Below, piece after piece: positions 22,557-30,073 of a DNA stretch of 30,073 bases. Numbering within the stretch: the first letter of the stretch is position 1; every line of letters starts with the position of its first letter. The stretch is from Gymnopus androsaceus JB14 (taxonomy: Eukaryota > Basidiomycota > Agaricomycetes > Agaricales > Omphalotaceae): the NCBI GenBank assembly GCA_009733575.1, contig ML769957.1, positions 1-30,073 on the forward strand. The letters are read 5' to 3'. Under the pieces are notes generated by a model that was not told the origin of the DNA, searched no databases, and saw only the letters and a program-made list of their open reading frames with translations. Made by a program: the position numbers and the translations under genes.

Positions 22557-25100
22557 TTAGGCTTTGCTTTTAGGTGCCGTCTTACTGAACAGTTTAGCTT
22601 TCTCAATTGCAGCGTTACCTAGAAAGACGCAGATCATCAGTAGCCAGAAACAGACTGGACAACAAAAACACGTACTGGCTTTCACCAGGTTCTTCTTATA
22701 GTCCACGATAGAGATATCGTCCTTGGACAAGTTTCGGATCTTCTTGTCCGCGACTTCCCATAGCTCTTGAGCTACTTGAGAGATCAGACCTATTCATCCT
22801 CGGTCAGGTCGGAATACGAAAAACAAAAACTCGTCACTTACGGAAGTCGTGCGAAACGATAACAACTCCTCCCTCAAACTCGTTGATCGCTTTAGCAAGA
22901 GCATCAATCGACTCCATGTCCAAATGGTTGGTAGGTTCGTCTAGAGGTATAATCAGCATTGAGCTTTGAACTATACACTGATAACTTGCCTAACAACAGG
23001 ATATGAGGGAACTCCATAGCCAATTGGGCAAACACAACACTTTCAGCAGCGCATTAGTCTAGCACGAATCCAGGAAAGAGGCACCAGCTCACCGATTCCG
23101 AAGACCGTCACTCAGTTGCTTGATAGGAGATGTCTGATGAGCACCGCTAAGCCCGAACCGACCAAGCTGGGCTCGCCATGCCTGCGTATCCTTCTCGGGA
23201 AACTTTTCATGGAAGATCGATTGGAAGTATTCTGTACCGAGTAAAAAAAAAACTCGAGTTATAACAAGGCAGCGGAAGAAAACATACCAATGGGGGCCTT
23301 GTCATAAGGCAGCTGGTCTGCCGAATGCTGCGAGTATTTGGCAAGCTTTAGAGCAGAGTGTTTCGATACAGTGCCTTCAACAGGCTATCGTCGTGTTATT
23401 ATAAGTCTGACCAAGAAAATAATAGGACACACCTGCAAAGCACCAGTAATCAGGTGCAGCAAGGTAGACTTGCCAGCTCCGTTTGCGCCCAGGATGGCTA
23501 TGCGGGAATCCATACTACAGAAACGTTAACAGTGAAGCACCACTTTCAGATATTACAAAACGCACTCGATACCAAAGCTCAGATTCTTGTACAAGTAATC
23601 CTGCTTCTTCCCCGTGTACGAGAACGCAACATCGTCGAACGCGATGATAGGCGGAGGGAGCTTACGCACATCCTCAAAGTTGAAGCGGAGTAGCTTTGCT
23701 GGAGAATGAACGTTATGAGGTATGCTTCATATAACTTGATTGTTAACTTACGTGCTTCGATCTTTTCAATCAAACCTGCGGCCTCCATCTTGTCGAGGAT
23801 CTTTTGTTTGGACTTGGCTTGACGTACAAGATTGGCATAAGTACCAGCAGAAGCAATGAACCTATGATACAAGTTTTAAGAAAGAAAGACGATTTGAAAG
23901 AAATCGAACGCACTTCTTGATGTGTTGTATTTCATCTTGTTGCTTATTATACGCCTTCATTTGATTAACTTCGTTTTCCTGCTTCGTACGAACATAGGTC
24001 GTGTAGTTTCCTGTGTAGTAGACCTAAACGCAGGGTAAGACTCTGGAATTATTAGGCGCAATTCCACTTACAAGCTTCTTCTTGAAAGTTAGATCCATGA
24101 CATTCGTACAAACACTGTCCATGAAATCCTATTTGGAAAATTGTCAGTCGGTACAACAACAAAAAGAGTAGATTATCCGTTACTTGAGAGTGAGAAGTGA
24201 TGACTAGGATGTGGTTGTAGGTGGATAGGTAGGCTTCCAACCATACCACGGCTCCAAGGTCCAAGTGATTGGTCGGTTCGTCAAGCAGCAAAACATGCGG
24301 TTTCACAAACAATGCTCTAGCGAGAGCCACACGCATCCTCCAACCACCACTCATATCTTTTGTAGGCTTCTTCATCATCTCCGGGCTAAATCCGAGACCG
24401 TGTAGGATGCTTCCGGCTTTCGTCTCGAAAGTCGATGGATCGAGCTCTTCGAGTTCTTCGTACGCTGCATCCAGAGCAAGTTCGGCATCTGGATCATCGG
24501 ATACCGAAAGCTCCTCGATGTATTTTTCTAGCTTCTCGACCTTTGCCTTTGCCGAGGCAACGATGAATTCAACAGCATTCACGTTTGAAGGCTCTACTTC
24601 TCCTCGGACGAGATAGATATCGATATGCTCAGGGATTTCGATGTCACGCTCGGCAATAGACTGAAGGAATGTCGACTGTAAAAAAATATAAAATATCAGC
24701 AAATGTCGCCGCAGGAAAAGTTGGAGTAAGATACCTTGCCCGAGCCGTTCTCGCCCAACAATCCATACCTCTGACCGTAATTGAGAGCAATCTCCGCACC
24801 TTCAATCAACAGTCTACCGTGAAAACTAAGGGTATACTGATCGATCTTGATATCGCGACTCTTTTTATCGGAGACGAGCACACCAGAAGCGCTTCTATCG
24901 GTCGCAATTTTCAATTTGGCCATGTTGGTCAGATCCTCGGCGGATGTTGCAGCGCTGATGCTAGTCATTGGCGTATTGACCCCAGTAGATCCATTAACGC
25001 TACCTGTCGGAGTCGATGTAGATGTTGAGGCATCCCCACCAGCAGCTTTTTTCGCAGCCTTCTCTGCGAGCCTCTTTTGCTTCGATGCGGATGGTGGCAT
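22557..25100 (-). CDS. ARB1: ARB1/ABCF2-type ABC-F ATPase of ribosome biogenesis
   Basis: Thirteen exons give 636 residues: 25100-24735, 24675-24184, 24128-24072, 24023-23914, 23861-23752, 23698-23566, 23514-23433, 23384-23288, 23231-23093, 23039-22990, 22940-22842, 22789-22676, 22618-22557. All phases close. The N-terminus [20 protein letters not shown] is the usual basic start. ABC domain 1: Walker A GENGSGKS (116-123), signature MSGGW (230-234), Walker B LLLDEP (251-256). A charged linker with [20 protein letters not shown] follows. ABC domain 2: GANGAGKS (432-439), signature variant LSDGL (522-526), Walker B LLLDEP (543-548), SHDF switch. There are no membrane segments. Yeast Arb1 (610 residues) is a cytosolic and nuclear ATPase acting in 40S and 60S subunit maturation; the match in length and motif order is close. 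Intron 22989-22941 is GC-AG. Confidence 0.95.
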
Positions 25101-25716
25101 TGCGATTAGACGATGATTAGAGATCTATAGAGAGTGGAGACGGTAGCAGTAGAAAAATATAAGAGAGAGCAAACGGAGCCGAAATCGATGGGATGGAGTC
25201 GTGAAGTTTTCTCAAGTCACGAGTGATGCACTGGTGATGTCTCATACTGGGCGCTTGCATCTCTTCAATCACCTTCAAATTCAAGCCTCAACTTCTCTTA
25301 GACCTTTGGTCTCCTAAGTCCTACTCTACAATTTATAGTTGTCTTCAGCCCACCTGGACGATCTTCCCAATCTTGCTCTCTTTTAGTCTATCTATCTGCA
25401 GAAGTAAGTACTTGAAGCTTTGCTGCAAGGGCTTCGCGGTAACCATATCTGCGCCTCCTCACAGTGACTCTTGATGCATACTCAGCTTAAATAACCGTGC
25501 TCAGCCTCTCGGGGATGCCGACAGCGATTCTAACGGAGAAATAAACGCATCGGATTGGGATTGAGTCTTCAAGCTTGGATGGTCTCTACGGCGCTGGGCG
25601 GCAGTGTGAAACATAGCCTGAAAAAAGGGCGCTACGGCACTACTTTGCTCGGCGCATTGAAAATTGGCAATCCTGTGCTACACTTGTAGGGTTCTTGACT
25701 TTTGCCTCGCCAACCG
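25101..25716. other. Intergenic upstream of ARB1
   Basis: Holds the ARB1 promoter and 5' UTR on the minus strand. I see no gene. The plus-strand sequence up to 25716 shows nothing that matches the protease promoter copy that follows. Confidence 0.4.
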
Positions 25717-25830
25717 GATGACAGACAGATTGATATTTGTGGTAAGCCCCTGCAAGTCCGGGCGCTGTAACACAAGGATAAAGATCTACTGGGCATATAT
25801 AAAGTCTTGGTAAAAAACATTTTCATCATT
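25717..25830 (+). promoter_or_regulatory. Orphan copy of the aspartic protease promoter
   Basis: About 114 bp closely match 28465-28577, the region directly upstream of protease copy 2, including AAGATCTACTGGGCATATAT and a TATATAAA box at 25796-25803. Similarity stops abruptly at CATCATT (25824-25830), just where the protease leader should start. It now points at the 3' end of protease copy 1, so if active it would make an antisense transcript. Confidence 0.8.
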
Positions 25831-25886
25831 TTTGCGACTTGACAATCGGAAGTGATAGGAACTGGCTCGATTTCGCCGTTGGGCAT
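25830..25886 (-). pseudogene. 5' half of a split small ORF (19 codons)
   Basis: The minus strand from an ATG at 25886 encodes MPNGEIEPVPITSDCQVAK, then runs at 25830 into the orphan promoter. The sequence that would continue it in frame lies at 28239-28388 on the plus strand. Upstream on the minus strand the frame is open back through four Tyr codons to a TAG near 25920, so this may be an internal exon preceded by an acceptor rather than the true start. The protein is unknown. Confidence 0.6.
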
Positions 25887-26227
25887 GACCGTGCAGAGTT
25901 GAAGACCGTAGTAGTAGTACTAGTAGGATCTAGATGGTAAACGAATAAGCGCTAACTAACGATTAGCGCTCTGATCCGAAATTCTTCTTTGTTCCTCTAG
26001 AGTCTGTATTCCTAGAGTCTGCAAAGTCTCTAAGGCTCAGAATTCTTCTTGTTTGAGTTGATAAGCGCGTTAGTGTATTTCCATACTCCTCTCCGATATT
26101 AGTACAGTAAATTGAATTAAATAAGTGTAAATGGATTGAATCCTCCCATGTCAAAGCAAGGTTACACTGAATATATTACTTGGCCCGCACGAGATAAATA
26201 AAATATTGCACTACGTGCTAAGTACAT
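25887..26227. other. 3' flank of protease copy 1, inside the inverted segment
   Basis: Contains a 63-codon minus-strand open frame (26154-25963) with no recognisable motif, possibly an upstream exon of the split ORF. A GTTAGT donor-like site lies at about 25962. Confidence 0.3.
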
Positions 26228-28220
26228 CTAGTGTCCATGAGGATCATCCGAGTATGGGTCGTGATATCCAGAACCCGATTGGTGGTCACTGTACTGCCCA
26301 ATGGGTACCCTGATTTCAGCGCCATCTTCCTTCATGATAAGCGGCTTGTAAGAACCCATGGGAGGCACAAAGGCGCTTTCTGACCGAACGTTGCTTCGAC
26401 GGGTGCGGCGAGTGAGGGTGTAAATAATCCCCCCGATCGCCGCAAGGATAATTGCACCAACGACAGCGACAACGACAATGAACCAAGTCTTTTTATAGAC
26501 GGGCTGAGAGCTGCCATTGGTACCAGTGGAAATGTCCTCGGACAGGGTCGCACTACCAGTCTGCCCTTGGCTGACGGGCACAAGAGGCTTCTGAGAGCCA
26601 GTAGTGTCTTTTCCACCAAGTCGGGTGTTTACAAAGTCCAGATGGGCATCAGTTCGGTTGAGTGTTGAAAGCAACTGGATGAAGGGGTCTGCTTTGGTGT
26701 CAGAGCCTTCGACGAAATCCCCATAGTTGACCGACAAGTACACATTGCGTAGGAAGGCCATCCCTAGGATCATCCAAAAATCAGTATATATAGGTTCATT
26801 CAGCATAGAGAAGACATACCGAGGATTGCATCGAATGAGCCAAAGCTAGGATTAGTTGCTATGTTCTCGGCGAGCGGTTGGAACTGGGTAGGTATGTAAA
26901 TACCGAATCTCTTTCATAAATGCACAATTTACTTACCCATCCTACACAGATATCGTCACCAGTTGATGTATCCACGCCAGCAAATTGGGTGAGATCCAAA
27001 GGATGAATCGGGTACTCTATCCCGCCAAAGATGAACGTAACATTGAGCTCGTAGTCACAAGGAACTATCCATAGTGTGTCGTCTTCATCCCAAGTTGCTC
27101 CTGGAATTCGACCATAGAAGGCGTCTGTAACAGCTGCGGGTACCTAGACTGCAGTCAGTTTGGAGAAGACATCGGCACAGTATAGATATATACCTGAGGG
27201 CGAGTAAAACCACTGTCAAAAACGACTCGCAGCTGATCACTCTGTCCTTCGCTGAGATTCGTCTGTACTGAAACGGTATTCAGCTTGCTTCCATCCGGTC
27301 CAATAATACCATTGGGGTCCAGTACTGTCTTCCAGTGTTGATTCACGGTATCGACCAGTCCGGGCAATTTTGCTTGTTTTGTTATGCTCTCGTATTCTGA
27401 AAGCACCTCGCCGATAGTAATTTGACCGGGCTGTTCGTCAAGGATAGGTACCAATGTATCACTCTTGTTGGCTGCCGTGGAATTTTCTGGGGTACGCGAA
27501 AGAAGAATGGTGAGGATGTTGGGGGTAGTGGTATTCTGCTTGAATATACGGTCGAGCGGTGTGTCGCCCTTACTTGAGTTAAGGGAACCAAGTATTTGTG
27601 ATCCCGCGGATGGCCCAAGCCCAATCAGTCCAGTCCCCGGTGAGTTAGGTTGTTGGACGAGGGCATCGACATTCACTTTAGGCCAACGTTTAAGGGTCTC
27701 TCTAGGAAAATGAAGGGAAAATACTGACGGTAAGCCTGCTCAGAGATCACGTAGTCGTCAAATACAAGTGTCGCAGTATTGATAAAACCTGAGTTTGGAA
27801 TTAATTCAATAAATAATTTTCCAAGAGTCGACAAACCTGCTACTGAGCCGATCCCATACGACAAGTTAGCAGGAACCGTGGTATTCACTGTCCCTGGAAC
27901 ACTACCATAAACCCATAGGTCCGCACTATCGAGGTTTCAATGTTTACCAAAGACACTACCTTGATGGAAACTTACCTGCCAGTATCAATGGATACCACAA
28001 ATGGTGATCCTCCAAGAGTTATTTCGCATGTATACTCCGTATCTGACATGTCTATCAGTGAGGAGCTTCCATTCCCGAATGAACCTGGAATAGAGGCTCG
28101 TTTGTGAAGAGTGGAAACATCGCGCGCTTTTCCAACGACGTCGAAGGTGATTGCGCCGACCGATGCAACGGCGCAAAAGAAGGTGAATATACAACCAGAA
28201 ACAGACCGTGTCAGTCTCAT
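26228..28220 (-). CDS. Membrane-anchored pepsin-like aspartic protease, copy 1
   Basis: Seven exons encode 560 residues: 28220-27976, 27925-27837, 27788-27729, 27675-27194, 27143-26937, 26883-26820, 26763-26228. The N-terminus is a signal peptide (about 1-23). A KR at 40-41 could be a Kex2-type propeptide site. Catalytic motif 1 is DTGS with Asp79, followed by DLWV. Motif 2 is FDSGF with Asp285, where pepsins usually have Thr or Ser after the Gly. GTGLIGLGP matches the family. Ser/Thr-rich stalk, a transmembrane helix at about 476-498 (FIVVVAVVGAIILAAIGGII), then RRTRR and a cytoplasmic tail follow. This is a type I surface or secretory-pathway A1-family protease. All introns are 48-56 nt, and intron 3 has an AAG acceptor. 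Its own promoter is no longer upstream (see the inversion finding). Confidence 0.88.
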
Positions 28221-28238
28221 GGTGAGGAGGAAAAGGAA

Positions 28239-28388
28239 GACTGTCTCGAAAACTACGAGAAATATCTTGCTAAAGTTCGATATAATGATATTCCGACCTC
28301 ATCTGTGGAACGACTCGAGTTACAGAACCTCATAGAACGCACTCGAGGCGATCTCCAAAATCGCACCGATGCTCTTATCCGCACCTAG
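28239..28388 (+). pseudogene. 3' half of a split small ORF (49 codons plus stop)
   Basis: Coding-like sequence DCLENYEKYLAKVRYNDIPT, then a charged helical part (LELQNLIERTRGDLQNRTDA) ending in TAG at 28386-28388. It has no start of its own: upstream is the leader of protease copy 1 in reverse. It joins in frame to the 19 codons at 25886-25830 when the intervening segment is turned round, giving 68 codons. Function is unknown; the joined product would have a CX6C pair and a helical C-terminus. Confidence 0.6.
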
Positions 28389-28464
28389 ATCACAAAGACG
28401 ATGGAATTCCAGGAATCCTTATTTTCCCCTATACGAGCACTTCCACCAGAAACTCTCAGCTAAA

Positions 28465-28577
28465 GATGACAGACGGATTGCTATTTTTGGTAAGCCCCTG
28501 CAAGTCCGGACGCTGTAACACAAGGAGAAAGATCTACTGGGCATATATAAAGTCTTGGTAAAAAACATTTTCATCAT
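28465..28577 (+). promoter_or_regulatory. Promoter of protease copy 2
   Basis: Matches 25717-25830. TATATAAA lies at 28544-28551, about 48 bp before the ATG at 28599, and is followed by GTCTTGGTAAAAAACATTTT and a pyrimidine-rich leader TTCCTTTTCCTCCTCACC before the start codon. Confidence 0.75.
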
Positions 28578-28598
28578 TCCTTCCTTTTCCTCCTCACC

Positions 28599-30073
28599 AT
28601 GAGACTGACACGGTCTGTTTCTGGTTGTATATCCACCTTCTTTTACGCCGTTGCATCGGTCGGCGCAATTACCTTCGACGTCGTTGGGAAAGCGCGCGAT
28701 GTTTCCACTCTTCACAAACGAGCCTCTATTCCAGGTTCATTCGGGAATGGAAGCTCCTCACTGATGGACATGTCGGATACGGAGTATACATGCGAAATAA
28801 CTCTTGGAGGGTCACCATTTGTGGTATCCATTGATACTGGCAGGTAAGTTTTCATCAAGGTAGTGTCTTTGGTAAACATTAAATTCTCGATAGTGCGGAC
28901 CTATGGGTTTATGGTAGTGTTCCAGGGACAGTGAATACCACGGTTTTTGAAAACTTGACCTATGGGATCGGCTCAGCAGCAGGTTCGTCGACTCTTGGAA
29001 AATTATTTATTGAATTAATTCCAAACTCAGGTTTTATTAATACTGCGACACTTGTATTTGACGACTACGTGATCTCTGATCAGGCTTACCGTCAGTACTT
29101 TCCCTTTATTCTCCTAGATAGACCCCTAAACGTTGGCCTAAAGTGAATGTCGATGCCCTCGACCAAATGTCTAACCCACCAGGGACTGGACTGATTGGGC
29201 TTGGGCCATCCGCGGGATCACAAATACTTGGTTCCCTTAACTCAAGTAAGGGCGACACACCGCTCGACCGTATATTCAAGCAGAATACCACTACCCCCAA
29301 CGTCCTCACCATTCTTCTTTCGCGTACCCCAGAAAATTCCACGGCAGCCAACATGAGTGACACATTGGTACCTCTCCTTGACGAGCAGCCTGGTCAAATT
29401 ACTATCGGCGAGGTGCTTTCAGAATACGCAAACATAACAAACCAAGCAAAATTGCCCGGATTGGTCGATACCGTGATTCAACACTGGAAGACAGTACTGG
29501 ACCCCAATGGTATTATTGGACCGGATGGAAGCAAACTGAATACCGTTTCAGGACACACGAATCTTAGCGAAGGACAGAGTGATCAGCTGCGAGTCGTTTT
29601 TGACACTGGTTTTACGAGCCCTCAGGTATATATCTATACTGTGCCGATGTCTTTTCCAAACTGACTGCAGTCTAGGTACCCGCAGCTGTTACAGACACCT
29701 TCTATGGTCGAATTCCAGGGGCAATTTGGGATGAAGACGCAACATTATGGATAGTTCCTTGTGACTACGAGCTCAATGTCACGTTCATCTTTGGCGGGGT
29801 AGAGTACCCGATTCATCCTTTGGATCTCACCTACATTTATAGCGTGAATACGACCGGTGACTTTGTCTGTGCAGGATGGGTAAGTAAACTGTTATTTATA
29901 CAGACAGATTTGGTATTTACATACCTACCCAGTTCCAACCGCTCGCCGAGAATATAGCAACTGATCCAGGCTTTGGCTCATTCGATGCAATCCTCGGTAT
30001 GTCTTCTCTATGCTGAATGAACCTATATATACTGATTTTTGGATGATCCTAGGGATGGCCTTCTACGCAATGT
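28599..30073 (+). CDS. Membrane-anchored pepsin-like aspartic protease, copy 2 (cut by window end)
   Basis: Paralogue of the minus-strand copy, with the same exon phases. Exons: 28599-28843, 28894-28982, 29031-29090, 29144-29625, 29676-29879, 29933-29996, 30053 onward. About 388 codons are in view. The signal peptide, KR at 40-41, DTGS (Asp79) and FDTGF (Asp285) are retained. Exon 5 is one codon shorter than in copy 1. Intron lengths agree with copy 1 (50, 48, 53, 50, 53, 56 nt). In the last exon copy 2 reads GCCTTCTACGCAATG where copy 1 reads GCCTTCCTACGCAATG. One C is missing, which shifts the frame before the stalk and membrane anchor. Only 21 bases of this exon are visible, so whether the product is truncated is open. 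Confidence 0.82.

Noticed and set aside
28104..28388. 94-codon plus-strand frame as a gene
   Set aside because: Its first part is the reverse complement of the protease copy 1 signal-peptide exon. Only 28239-28388 is independent coding sequence, and that is half of the split ORF.
28419..28715. 98-codon minus-strand frame upstream of protease copy 2
   Set aside because: It lies over the promoter and first exon of copy 2 in antisense; an equivalent shadow occurs at copy 1.

Overview
The window looks like nuclear DNA of a mushroom-forming basidiomycete (Agaricomycetes). It has many short introns (about 48-60 nt, GT-AG with CTRAY-like branch points), a multi-PAM2/GWW protein like Ustilago Upa2, a tyrosine-recombinase retrotransposon, TA-flanked MITEs, and a large decayed gene that resembles a repeat-associated Agaricomycete family. 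All assignments come from reading the sequence and recalling families; no database was searched.

The window has two compartments. From 1 to about 15,400 it is repeat-rich and visibly poor in CG dinucleotides. It holds broken coding remnants on both strands (about 800-5,400), a 654-bp long-palindrome MITE (4050-4703), degenerate telomere-like CCCTAA repeats (5746-5869), a 4.4-kb decayed multi-exon gene of unknown function with internal 75-residue tandem repeats (6519-10926), a 5'-truncated retrotransposon with reverse transcriptase, RNase H and tyrosine recombinase order (about 11251-13895), an 89-bp MITE (14169-14257) and an inverted repeat that doubles a coding fragment (14391-14932).

From about 15,400 to the end there are intact, intron-rich genes. 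On the minus strand lies a nine-exon gene for a protein of about 2,083 residues with PAM2-type Pab1-binding motifs, a long coiled coil and a C-terminal GWW. This is the architecture of Upa2, the scaffold of endosomal mRNA transport. Only 257 bp upstream, on the same strand, is ARB1, a 13-exon ABC-F ATPase of ribosome biogenesis (636 residues). One encoded protein concerns ribosome assembly and the other mRNP transport, but no functional link is visible.

The right end (25,700-30,073) carries two closely related membrane-anchored pepsin-like aspartic proteases in head-to-head orientation with matching intron positions; the second runs off the window. A 2.4-kb inversion (about 25830-28238) explains the layout. 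Turning the segment back would reunite protease copy 1 with an orphan copy of the protease promoter, and would also rejoin two halves of a 68-codon ORF. Both junctions support the same event, which I regard as the most interesting result here.
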